Shown in pieces: positions 8,397-18,175 of a stretch of 43,397 nucleotides of DNA. The DNA is taken from contig JAJTYZ010000093.1 in NCBI GenBank assembly GCA_021463515.1, positions 1 through 43,397 of the forward strand, given 5' to 3'. Both the position numbers and the translations under genes were made by a program. The DNA is from Chthoniobacterales bacterium. Lineage in GTDB: Bacteria > Verrucomicrobiota > Verrucomicrobiia > Chthoniobacterales > JACTMZ01. The notes beneath the pieces were generated by a model. It saw only the letters and a program-made list of their open reading frames with translations. It was not told where the DNA came from and did no database searches. How positions within the stretch are numbered: position 1 is the first letter of the stretch; each line of letters opens with the position of its first letter.

Positions 8397-8648
8397 TCAG
8401 CAATCCACGCTTTCCCAGGCTTCGTCCACGCGATCAGCGGCGGCTTCTAATTGCTCTTTAATGTCGTGGAGCGAAGTCCATGACTCTGCAATTTCTTCTC
8501 CTACTTCCTCCTCAAGATACTCAACTTTTGCATTCGGCGAAGGGTGCATGGCCAGAACATCGTCAATCATGCACACAATCATACGCAGGGCGGCACCGTG
8601 ATAAGGAAGATTGAGATCGAGCCGATGGGAAATAGACGGAGCTTTCAA
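8397..8648 (-). CDS. Small acidic protein, hypothetical (83 aa)
   Basis: Not recognised. It follows the HAD phosphatase gene by seven bases on the same strand, so it is probably co-transcribed with ilvD and the phosphatase. The C-terminal half is acidic and helical (EYLEEEVGEEIAESW, then a heptad-like stretch LHDIKEQLEAAADRVDEAW), which suggests a short coiled coil. The start given here is TTG at 8648; an ATG at 8585 would give 62 residues. Neither has a clear ribosome binding site. Confidence 0.45.
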   Translation of the reverse strand: MKAPSISHRLDLNLPYHGAALRMIVCMIDDVLAMHPSPNAKVEYLEEEVGEEIAESWTSLHDIKEQLEAAADRVDEAWESVDC

Positions 8649-8655
8649 AGTGATT

Positions 8656-9357
8656 TCAACTATTCACGATTTTGGACGAAGCGCAAGTGACGGACTCGCG
8701 CGCGGCACTTGTGAAAACTTCGCGCAACTTCATGGGAGTGACATCCACGAGCGAAGAAACAGCGACATCCGCATCGGTAAGTTCATCCAATGGATGCGTC
8801 GTCGCTACCGCCAGTACCCGCATCGCGGCTCGATGGGCCGCTTCAATCCCCACGTGAGCATCTTCGATCACAAGGCAGTCCGCAGGTGCAACCCCAAGCT
8901 TTTGAGCCGCGAGGAGAAAAATCCCAGGGTCGGGTTTTCCATTTTTCACATCATCGCCGGAAACGATGGCACGAAAAAACGGGCGTAAATTCATAAGGTC
9001 GAGCAAGAGGTCTAAGTTTGCCCTCTCCGTAGAAGAACCAATGGCCGTAGGAATTCCCGCATTTTGGAGTGTTTCAAGCAACGCACGTACCCCGAGCAGT
9101 GGTTCGATCCCGTGTTGGCGAACAAGGGCACGATAAATTTCTTCTTTCTCCCGCGCCAACTCTTCGACTTTCGCCGAATCAGAGGCCCATCCCAAATCGG
9201 GAATGATGATGTTGTTCTTTTTCCCGAATCCGCGCTGAAAATGTCCGGCGGGCAACGGGAGATTCCGCTTCGTGGCGAGAATCTCCCAACTGCGTTCGTG
9301 ATGCGCCGAAGAATCTACAACGACACCATCCCAATCGAAAATGACGGCATGGAACAT
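8656..9357 (-). CDS. HAD-superfamily phosphatase, beta-phosphoglucomutase-like
   Basis: About 233 residues with the four HAD motifs: DWDGVVVDS (D8 nucleophile, D10 acid/base), Ser/Thr in AIGSSTE, the Lys in KNGKPDPGIF, and the acidic loop VIEDAHVGIEAA. The helical cap between motifs I and II (class C1) fits the beta-phosphoglucomutase / phosphoglycolate phosphatase / sugar-phosphatase group, which acts on small phosphorylated metabolites in the cytoplasm. The substrate cannot be assigned from sequence. Its start codon directly abuts the stop of ilvD, with no spacer, so the two are translationally coupled. Confidence 0.85.
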   Translation of the reverse strand: MFHAVIFDWDGVVVDSSAHHERSWEILATKRNLPLPAGHFQRGFGKKNNIIIPDLGWASDSAKVEELAREKEEIYRALVRQHGIEPLLGVRALLETLQNAGIPTAIGSSTERANLDLLLDLMNLRPFFRAIVSGDDVKNGKPDPGIFLLAAQKLGVAPADCLVIEDAHVGIEAAHRAAMRVLAVATTHPLDELTDADVAVSSLVDVTPMKLREVFTSAARESVTCASSKIVNS

Positions 9358-11061
<1,704 letters not shown>

Positions 11062-11111
11062 ACAAGCACGTTATCGTGACACACTCGGGACGTTAAAGCA
11101 CAAAGCACTTT

Positions 11112-13070
11112 TCAGTAATTGGGAGCGGCCCGAATGGACGCCTTCACCTCCTCAATTTCCCGACGCTGTCCTTCCGAAAGTCCGGGTGCTGCGGCAGCTT
11201 CGCTTAAAGCATTTAAGGCCGGTCGCGCCAATCCTGCCTTGGCGTAAGCCTGCCCAAGATAAAATAGATAAAATCCGGCATCTCCGCCGCGTCCTTGTGT
11301 GAGCGCGATTAGCTTTTCTAAAATTTCCGCTTCCTCGCCGAACGCTCGCGACGCATTTGACGCACGTGCAGCCAACCACAAAGCACCCGTATCGTCGGGA
11401 GCCAAGCGCCTACCACGCTGCGCTGCGGCACCGGCTTCATCCACACGCCCTGCATGCAACAGCACTTCGGCACGCACCTGCCATGCCTCGGAAGAACGAG
11501 ATTGAAGCTGAATCGCCCTGTCGCTTTCTTCCAACGCTGCTTGCACATCACCCGAGAGCATAAGGGCCCGCGCACGCACGATGGCAGCACGTGTGGAGTC
11601 GTGAGACTGACGTACCGCAAGGCGTGAAACTTCATCCGCTTCGGGAATAGCGTTCGCCGCAAGGCATGAGACGGCACAGGCTGCCATAAAATTGGCACGG
11701 CTCGCGGCAGCACCTTGTTCCCTTGCAAATTGTAAAGCGGGTTCCGTGGCAAAAGCATCCCCACGAGGTTCCCTCACAAAAAGCATCCCCACCGCATCCA
11801 CGGCCGCCAAACGCCAATCGGGCGACTCCCCCAAATGCCGCGCCAACGGCGCATAGCCTGCGGGTTCACCTAACAACCACACCGCCTGATAACGCTTTTG
11901 ACGATCCTGCTCACGCCACAGCGACGGCTCGCGTGGCCGTTGCCGCGATGTCTCCTCGACCACCCGCTGCATCAGCGGTCCTCCAAAACGTGCAAGAGGA
12001 CGACCGGCGGGATTCAGGTAAATAAGCCCGCTTTTCGGAAGCGCATCCCGCGTCAAAGTTGGCCGCACCATCGAAGCGGACATCGCTAAATCATACCAAC
12101 GCGGCAAAGCCGCCATCCCCGGGAAATAGAGCAGTACGACCGAGGCAATAATCACGGAAAGCCGAAACCACCATCGGATATTAAACCCCGTCGTGCGGGC
12201 TTTATCCTCCGCATAACTCCACACGGGAATCATCATCAAACCCGCCGGCCACAAGTAACCGGTCTGACCACGCCATGCCGTACAAAATAATAATGCGGCG
12301 GCTACCGAGGGACCCCGTGGGCCACGTGGAAAACAAGCCCGTAATGCCATGATGAGCACCAGTAAATTGGCACACAATGCAATCACCCCCGTTGCGTCCA
12401 TCATCGGCTGCGGAGACCACGCAAGAAACACCCATGCCTCCGGCCAAATCGTCGTCCCATACGGCGTAAAATTAACGGCGACCAACATCAAAATCAGCGT
12501 GGCAACGGTACGTTTTAGCGACACACGCGATGACGTTTCGAGCACGAGCGCGACGGCAACCGGCAAACTCCCGGGTGAAAACCATGCCGCCAACCACGCA
12601 GTCAACGGCAAAGTGAACCACGCCGCCTCCGGGTCTTTTCCATGAATCGCTCGCCAAGCGGAGAGAATAAAAACAGACAATCCAAAAGCAGAAAGTCCAC
12701 TTTGCACATCGCTTAAAGCCACCGCTAAAAGTGCCGGTGCGAGCGGAGTGAGTCCACGCCAGCTCTTTGGAGGTATCGTCCAAAGCCAACACGCAGCCGT
12801 CACCCATGCCACGAGTACGTGCGTGATTTGCCAGCCGCGCATCTCAAGTCCCCAAAGCGAATAAGGAATCCCGCCTAATGCTCCAAACGGAGCCTGCAAA
12901 TGCCAAAGCGCAAAATCCATCAAGCGCCATTCCCCCACCGCCCGCGCCAAAGACAACCCAATAGCATCTGGCCCACGTAGAGCAATCAGGCCTGCAAGTA
13001 CCATGGCGGATGACACCCCCAACGCGATCCAGTGGCGCCACGAAGTGCCGTTAAAACGGAGATTAGCCAT
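11112..13070 (-). CDS. Polytopic membrane protein with C-terminal TPR domain
   Basis: About 652 residues. The first about 340 residues contain roughly nine to eleven hydrophobic helices (for example WIALGVSSAMVLAGLIALR and ALLAVALSDVQSGLSAFGLS), separated by short loops. Residues about 430-650 are soluble and consist of helical repeats of the TPR type (AALEESDRAIQLQ, AWQVRAEVLLHAGRVDEAG, FYLFYLGQAYAKAGLARPA). The layout resembles glycosyltransferase-like or O-antigen-polymerase-like membrane proteins with TPR tails, but no catalytic residue can be named. The final gene of this leftward group; it lies 50 bases upstream of ilvD, with tRNA-Lys 21 bases before its start. Confidence 0.65.
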   Translation of the reverse strand: MANLRFNGTSWRHWIALGVSSAMVLAGLIALRGPDAIGLSLARAVGEWRLMDFALWHLQAPFGALGGIPYSLWGLEMRGWQITHVLVAWVTAACWLWTIPPKSWRGLTPLAPALLAVALSDVQSGLSAFGLSVFILSAWRAIHGKDPEAAWFTLPLTAWLAAWFSPGSLPVAVALVLETSSRVSLKRTVATLILMLVAVNFTPYGTTIWPEAWVFLAWSPQPMMDATGVIALCANLLVLIMALRACFPRGPRGPSVAAALLFCTAWRGQTGYLWPAGLMMIPVWSYAEDKARTTGFNIRWWFRLSVIIASVVLLYFPGMAALPRWYDLAMSASMVRPTLTRDALPKSGLIYLNPAGRPLARFGGPLMQRVVEETSRQRPREPSLWREQDRQKRYQAVWLLGEPAGYAPLARHLGESPDWRLAAVDAVGMLFVREPRGDAFATEPALQFAREQGAAASRANFMAACAVSCLAANAIPEADEVSRLAVRQSHDSTRAAIVRARALMLSGDVQAALEESDRAIQLQSRSSEAWQVRAEVLLHAGRVDEAGAAAQRGRRLAPDDTGALWLAARASNASRAFGEEAEILEKLIALTQGRGGDAGFYLFYLGQAYAKAGLARPALNALSEAAAAPGLSEGQRREIEEVKASIRAAPNY

Positions 13071-13091
13071 CGTGAAAGTTTGACACGACTT

Positions 13092-13163
13092 TGGGTCGGG
13101 TGGGATTCGAACCCACAGCCAATGCCTTAAAAGGGCACTGCTCTACCATTGAGCTACCGACCC
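13092..13163 (-). tRNA. tRNA-Lys (anticodon UUU)
   Basis: The reverse complement folds as a full cloverleaf: acceptor GGGTCGG/CCGACCC, D arm GCTC/GAGC, anticodon stem GTGCC/GGCAT with loop CTTTTAA (anticodon TTT), T arm GTGGG-TTCGAAT-CCCAC, discriminator A. The 3' CCA is not encoded. Confidence 0.95.
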
Positions 13164-13320
13164 TCGCGCCGAACGTTTTAATCTAGCCAACGAAGAATAC
13201 CGCTCAAGATTTTTCTCAAATCAAAACGTCAAAAGTCGTCACGTCATCATCCTGGTAGCAAACTCAAGCACAAGCTCCGTCAAATTTTTCAAGTTGTAGC
13301 CGCGTCATTCGGCCCGTGAT

Positions 13321-13809
13321 TTAATCTCGGAAATTCGTGAAATTGAGGGCGACGCCGAAATCTTTCCCGCGGAGGGCGGCAATGGCAGCTTGTAAGTCGT
13401 CACGCTTTTTTCCCGTCACACGAATTTGACGATCTTGCAGGGTGGATTGAATTTTTAGTCCAGCGACTTTGAGGAATTTTGAAATTTCTTTTGCTTTGTC
13501 GCCTTCGAGTCCTTGCTTAAAAACAAACAATTGCCGCGCATGACCCAGCGGCGAAATCTCCGCATCTTTTTGCTCCACATTGCGCAAATCAAGATTGCGT
13601 TTTGCGAGTTTCGCCACCGCAATTTCACGCAATCCTTTTAACCGCGACGCATCCTCTGCCGTGAGGCGCAAATTGCCATCCTTCTCAATTTCCAGTGCGG
13701 CTTTGGACCCCTTGAAATCAAAACGCGTGGCAAGTTCTCGTCGCGCCTGATCCACGGCGTTGAGGATTTCTTGGCGATCAAGTTCGGAAACGATGTCAAA
13801 GGAAGGCAT
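13321..13809 (-). CDS. yajQ: YajQ-family nucleotide-binding protein (DUF520)
   Basis: About 162 residues, the usual YajQ length. Family landmarks are PSFDIVSELDRQEI at the N-terminus, RFDFKGSKAALE, and the end FGVALNFTNFRD. YajQ proteins have two ferredoxin-like domains; some bind cyclic di-GMP and modulate transcription factors in Xanthomonas and Pseudomonas. The start is set at 13809 (MPSFD) because the upstream in-frame extension runs into the tRNA-Ile gene and is not conserved. The tRNA ends 26 bases before the start codon, so both may be on one transcript. Confidence 0.92.
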   Translation of the reverse strand: MPSFDIVSELDRQEILNAVDQARRELATRFDFKGSKAALEIEKDGNLRLTAEDASRLKGLREIAVAKLAKRNLDLRNVEQKDAEISPLGHARQLFVFKQGLEGDKAKEISKFLKVAGLKIQSTLQDRQIRVTGKKRDDLQAAIAALRGKDFGVALNFTNFRD

Positions 13810-13835
13810 GATATAATATGTGGGTGAAAATGGTG

Positions 13836-13908
13836 TGGGGGTGCACGGATTCGAACCGTGAACCAAGCGATTATGAGCCGCCTGCTCTAACCGTTGAGCT
13901 ACACCCCC
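13836..13908 (-). tRNA. tRNA-Ile2 (CAU anticodon, lysidine-modified)
   Basis: The reverse complement gives a cloverleaf with acceptor GGGGGTG/CACCCCC, D arm GCTC/GAGC, anticodon loop CTCATAA, T arm CACGG/CCGTG and discriminator A; no encoded CCA. The anticodon is CAT, but the anticodon arm GGCGGCTCATAATCGCT closely matches bacterial tRNA-Ile2, whose C34 is changed to lysidine by TilS, rather than elongator tRNA-Met. Confidence 0.88.
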
Positions 13909-14063
13909 GATCAGTCGGTAAGGATGAAGGCAAAAACGAAAAACTTGAAGTAAAATACAACGCGCCCAACCGCGCCCTCGCCGCCTTCATTATTTTTCGA
14001 GACTCGCCGAACAACCCGTGCCTCCCCTAACCTCTCCGCGTCGCTCGACTGGCAGCGATTTTC

Positions 14064-15164
14064 ATGAACACTCAAAAAGTTCTTATTTTCACTACAGGGT
14101 TTGGCGATGGACACAACTCCGCTGCCCGCAATGTCCGTGATGCATTCGCGAGTCACGACGCCATTTCTCCCGAGGTGCATGATACCTATGCGGAGGTGAG
14201 TCCGCGAACCGCCAAGGTGCTACAATTTGGCTACAATCTTTCCATTCAGCGCGTACCCATTTCGTGGAAAGCTATTTTTTGGATTTATGACAAAACGCCG
14301 CTCTTTGACTGGATGATGCCGACGCTGGGCAAGTTGGAAGCGGCACTGCAACGTCTGCTGGACGAAAAAAAGCCATCCGCTGTCGTGACGACCTATCCGG
14401 TTTACAATTACTTAATTCATCGGCTCATGGAGCAGGGCAAAGTTCCGCGTTGTCCGAGTTTCATGGTTGTCACGGATTCCATCGTCATCAATCGCGTGTG
14501 GAATCGCGCTCCCGCAGATTGGGTTCTTGTCGCCAACGATTCCACCCGCGATGCCATGGTACGTGGCGGTGTCGAGCCGACGAAAATCCGAGTACTCGGC
14601 TTTCCTGTGAGCCCACGTTTCGAGACATTAGCCCAACAGCCCTTACCGGCAGGTCCCCCATGGAAAATTCTCTATCTCCCCTCGGGAAGCCGGCATGGAG
14701 TGGCGTCTGTCGTGCGCGGCTTAACCTCCTTGCCCGGCATCCAGCTTACCGTCGTCACGGGGCGTCACCAGCACCTACACGCATTTTTGAAACGCCTTGA
14801 TGTTCCGGTGGGGGCGTTTCGTTTGCTGGGATGGGTGGACAACATGCCGGAGCTTCTCACGGAAAATCACTTATTCATTGGCAAAGCCGGTGGTGCGATC
14901 GTGCAGGAAACTCTCGCGATTGCCCGCCCGATGATTATCAGCCATGTGGTCGCAGGTCAGGAAGAAGGCAATGTGAAATTGCTGGCCAATTTACAAGCCG
15001 GCACGCTCGCCACCACGCCCGAGGCCATCCTTGGTGCTGTCAAACATGCCATGCTCGATCAAGGGGGAGCCGAGTGGAAGCGTTGGCGAGAAAATCTTCT
15101 GCGGGTGAGCCATCCCGCCGCTGCACGCGAAACGGCGGAGTTTATTGTGAACAAAGTAAAATAG
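14064..15164 (+). CDS. MGDG-synthase/MurG-like glycosyltransferase (GT28)
   Basis: About 366 residues. The N-terminus (FTTGFGDGHNSAARNVRDAF) is the nucleotide-sugar-independent lipid-binding half of monogalactosyldiacylglycerol synthase-type enzymes. The C-terminal half has the GT28 donor site, FIGKAGGAIVQETLAIARP followed by GQEEGN. Such enzymes use a UDP-sugar to glycosylate diacylglycerol or a similar lipid at the cytoplasmic face of the membrane (bacterial UgtP, plant MGD1). The acceptor and sugar are not determined by sequence. It stands alone before the antiporter gene, 16 bases away, and just outside the lipid-pigment-like cluster, to which it might contribute a glycolipid; that is inference. 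Confidence 0.82.
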   Translation: MNTQKVLIFTTGFGDGHNSAARNVRDAFASHDAISPEVHDTYAEVSPRTAKVLQFGYNLSIQRVPISWKAIFWIYDKTPLFDWMMPTLGKLEAALQRLLDEKKPSAVVTTYPVYNYLIHRLMEQGKVPRCPSFMVVTDSIVINRVWNRAPADWVLVANDSTRDAMVRGGVEPTKIRVLGFPVSPRFETLAQQPLPAGPPWKILYLPSGSRHGVASVVRGLTSLPGIQLTVVTGRHQHLHAFLKRLDVPVGAFRLLGWVDNMPELLTENHLFIGKAGGAIVQETLAIARPMIISHVVAGQEEGNVKLLANLQAGTLATTPEAILGAVKHAMLDQGGAEWKRWRENLLRVSHPAAARETAEFIVNKVK

Positions 15165-15180
15165 CCCCTTTTTTTTCTCC

Positions 15181-16446
15181 GTGAACAACGTCCAGCTCGC
15201 TGTCCAATTTTTTCTACAAATCGCCGTTATCTTACTGTTTTGCCGACTCGTCGGCGCGGTGGCGTTGCGTTTCGGGCAACCGCAAGTAGTTGCCGAAATG
15301 ATTGCGGGAGTCTTCCTCGGCCCTTCATTATTTGGATTACTCGCACCCGAAGCGCAGACATGGTTATTCCCGTGGGATAACACCCAAGCCACCCGCGACA
15401 CGCAAAGTTATCTATTCCCTGCATCCCAGCTGGGATTGGCTCTGTACATGTTTGTCGTTGGCCTAGAGTTTCGCACGGATATCGTTCGCAAGCGCATCGC
15501 TTGTTCGGTCGCCGTTTCTGCGGCGGGCATGATCACACCCTTCCTCTTGGGTGGAGGATTGGCGTGGGTACTTTTTCATCATACCGAATTATTCCCTCAA
15601 AGAACCCAACTAAGCGAAGCGATACTCTTTCTCGGAGCCTCCATGTGCATCACCGCATTTCCCATGCTCGCCCGTATCATTCATTTTAAGGGGCTTGCCA
15701 GTACGACAATGGGAACTGTGGCACTGGGGGCGGGAGCGATGGATGATGCTGCGGCTTGGTGCCTTTTGGCGGTGGTCGTCGCCAGCTTCAATCATGATAT
15801 CGGCCACTCACTCATCAACATCGGTGCTGGGTTAAGCTATGTGGCGATTGTGCTATTGATTATCAAGCCGCTGTTGAAATCTTTCGAATCAAAGCTCATA
15901 AGAAATGGAGCACTCGTTGAGGCAGGCATGGTGCTTTATTTGGCCTTAATGGCACTGGGGGCGTGGTTCACAGACTTGATCGGACTTCATGCCGTCTTTG
16001 GTGCTTTCATCATGGGAGCCGCGATTCCGCGTGGTGTAATTACCGACAATTTAATCCAGCGCATCCAACCGCTGACTGTGGCACTTTTGCTGCCGCTATT
16101 TTTTACCTACACGGGATTAAACACCAAGATTACCCTGCTAAACACCGGATTCCTCTGGGCAATGTGTGCCGCCGTCATCGTGGCAGCGATTGTCGGAAAG
16201 GGTGTGGCCTGCTGGGCGGCGGCACGAGTCACGGGACTTTCCCAGCATGACGCCATCGGCATTGGTGTCTTGATGAACTCGCGGGGCTTGATGGAGCTCA
16301 TCATCATCAACATCGGCTTACAACGCGGCATTATCTCCGAGGGACTCTTTGCGATTCTTGTCATCATGGCTGTGACAACAACATTGATGGCGAGCCCCAT
16401 TTTTGACCGACTCAATGCGGATCATGCTCCAGTCCGTAATGTATGA
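15181..16446 (+). CDS. CPA2-family cation/proton antiporter (KefB/NapA-like)
   Basis: About 421 residues and about 12 to 13 hydrophobic helices, the size of a Na_H_exchanger domain without a C-terminal regulatory TrkA-N part. Typical segments are GQPQVVAEMIAGVFLGPSLFG near the N-terminus, a GLEFRTDIVRKR loop, and GAGAMDDAAAW in the middle, where the adjacent Asp residues correspond to the electrogenic ion-binding DD motif of CPA2 antiporters. It exchanges Na+ or K+ for H+ across the inner membrane. The start is GTG at 15181, with no obvious Shine-Dalgarno (the bases before it are a T-run). The next gene starts 61 bases later. Confidence 0.85.
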   Translation: MNNVQLAVQFFLQIAVILLFCRLVGAVALRFGQPQVVAEMIAGVFLGPSLFGLLAPEAQTWLFPWDNTQATRDTQSYLFPASQLGLALYMFVVGLEFRTDIVRKRIACSVAVSAAGMITPFLLGGGLAWVLFHHTELFPQRTQLSEAILFLGASMCITAFPMLARIIHFKGLASTTMGTVALGAGAMDDAAAWCLLAVVVASFNHDIGHSLINIGAGLSYVAIVLLIIKPLLKSFESKLIRNGALVEAGMVLYLALMALGAWFTDLIGLHAVFGAFIMGAAIPRGVITDNLIQRIQPLTVALLLPLFFTYTGLNTKITLLNTGFLWAMCAAVIVAAIVGKGVACWAAARVTGLSQHDAIGIGVLMNSRGLMELIIINIGLQRGIISEGLFAILVIMAVTTTLMASPIFDRLNADHAPVRNV

Positions 16447-16507
16447 CGATGCCAAAGCCGCCCTTTTACCTCGTAACTGAACCCTACGATGGTATAAGAA
16501 AGGTTCC

Positions 16508-18175
16508 ATGAGCGAGAAGGCGACAGATGGTTTGGAGGCTCTGGAAAACCGCCTCATCAAGGCGATTGGAGAACGTGTACTAAGTCTGCCTTCATCCTTC
16601 GGGCCTGATAACGATCTTTACGAAGCGGGATTGGATTCGATGGCGATCATGCAGTTATTGCTCATGGTGGAAGAGGAGTTCGGCGTTACTATTCCCGTAG
16701 AATCTGTCTCACGCGAAAACCTCGCGAGTGCCCGTGCCCTAGCGACAATGCTCCGTAAAAGGCAGGTGAAGCCACCCGCGCCCAAAGAAATAACGACCTC
16801 ATCATCCTCTCTCGCATCACCGCCACCTCCCAAATTTCAAAACCTTCCCATGCAAGGTTCGGATTACTTTGTTCTAGGTTTCGACCGGCTCTTGCACAAA
16901 ACAGGGCAAGGCGGACATAAAGCACATTCCTTCCTCTTGCTCGAAAAACTTCCCGATGTGAGTCGGCTAAAGAAAGCACTTTCGCAATGCGGCAGACTGT
17001 ATCCCATGCTCAATGCCCAGTTGAAACGTCGTTGGCTGTTCAGCATCCCCTACTGGACCCCCGCGTCACAACCAGAGCCTCCGGATATATTTTTTTATAG
17101 TCAGGAAGGGTCTTCCAAAATTTTGAAATCCTCCGGTGCCACCGTCTTCAGCGATGCCCATGCACTGATGGAAAACATCACTAATTCTCCTATGCCGAAA
17201 AGTGGAAAAACTTCTTGGCCCAAAGTGCGTTTCAGCCTCTTGGAAATGAAAGACGGCAGTGCTGTTTTTATTTTTTCATGGAGTCACCTCATCCTCGACG
17301 GTGTGGGGGCGGAATTGTTTATTCAGGAACTTGTAAAATTAGAGGCAGCGCAAGAAGCAACGTCACCGTATATCCAATCCTCCGTCAATCGGCACTCCGG
17401 CAACCTCGCCAATGCGTGGCGCAAGGCGTATCCGATGGCCGACTTTTTTAGCAAGTTATCGCGAACTCCCATTACGAGCCTAGGGCCAGTGCGGCCAACG
17501 TCCGGCGTGACGCATTTTCTCATCCATGAACTTTCGGAGAAACAAACAAAGGTCGTCAACGCACGCTGTGCCGCCCTCTGCGGCGATTTGGTCAGTATGC
17601 CTTTTTTCCTTGCTTGCGCCATGCGTGCTCATGAATCCGTCTTTGCTCGACGTGGCACATCACCTGCCTCACAGACCTGCGGCGTCCCTACGCAAACTCG
17701 GAAAAAAGGCGAACACGGCCCACTTTTTCTGAACCATATTGCGATGTTTTTCGGAACGCTCAAGCGTGAAGACGCTGTTTCACTCGAACGCGCAACGGCG
17801 GTGCTCATGACGCAACATGCCACATTCCTCAAAAATCGCATGGGAGAATCTCTCGACGAACTCATGCACCTCATGAGTTTCATTCCCCCAAGCCTGTACA
17901 TGTCATTCATGAAATGGCAGATGCGCGGGCCATTTTCCTCGTTCTTTCATTCGCACACCGGAGAGTTCGCTGCGGGTTTGAATAGCTTCTATGGAGTAAA
18001 CATCCAAAATGCCTTTCACGTTCCGGGCATCGGGACGCCCCCGGGAACAGGGATTTTTTGTAACGAGAAAAATGGACGCATAGTTGTCACACTTTGCTGG
18101 CATGAAGCCGCTTTAACGGAACCCGAACGACAGCTTCTGCTCGATAGTTTTCTATCGGATCTGGGCGTGGCATGA
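16508..18175 (+). CDS. Acyl carrier protein fused to a condensation/acyltransferase-like domain
   Basis: Residues 1-85 form an ACP with the phosphopantetheine Ser in GLDSM (S44). After a Pro/Ser-rich linker (residues about 92-115), residues 120-555 look like the chloramphenicol-acetyltransferase/condensation superfamily: the HxxxDG motif is intact as HLILDG (H260, D264, G265). Members include peptide-synthetase condensation domains and alcohol O-acyltransferases, which transfer an acyl group from a thioester to an alcohol or amine. With the ACP attached in cis, the protein probably carries and then transfers the cluster's own acyl chain. GAAAGG lies just upstream of ATG 16508. First gene of a four-gene rightward block; its stop overlaps the next start (ATGA). 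Confidence 0.72.
   Translation: MSEKATDGLEALENRLIKAIGERVLSLPSSFGPDNDLYEAGLDSMAIMQLLLMVEEEFGVTIPVESVSRENLASARALATMLRKRQVKPPAPKEITTSSSSLASPPPPKFQNLPMQGSDYFVLGFDRLLHKTGQGGHKAHSFLLLEKLPDVSRLKKALSQCGRLYPMLNAQLKRRWLFSIPYWTPASQPEPPDIFFYSQEGSSKILKSSGATVFSDAHALMENITNSPMPKSGKTSWPKVRFSLLEMKDGSAVFIFSWSHLILDGVGAELFIQELVKLEAAQEATSPYIQSSVNRHSGNLANAWRKAYPMADFFSKLSRTPITSLGPVRPTSGVTHFLIHELSEKQTKVVNARCAALCGDLVSMPFFLACAMRAHESVFARRGTSPASQTCGVPTQTRKKGEHGPLFLNHIAMFFGTLKREDAVSLERATAVLMTQHATFLKNRMGESLDELMHLMSFIPPSLYMSFMKWQMRGPFSSFFHSHTGEFAAGLNSFYGVNIQNAFHVPGIGTPPGTGIFCNEKNGRIVVTLCWHEAALTEPERQLLLDSFLSDLGVA

Noticed and set aside
13810-13866. Longer N-terminus of YajQ starting at 13866
   Set aside because: It runs through the 3' part of the tRNA-Ile gene and adds residues absent from the family.
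13836-13908. tRNA with CAT anticodon taken as methionine tRNA
   Set aside because: The anticodon arm matches tRNA-Ile2 much better than elongator or initiator tRNA-Met.
15165-15180. T-run between the glycosyltransferase and antiporter genes, as a terminator
   Set aside because: Eight T follow the stop, but no GC-rich stem precedes them.
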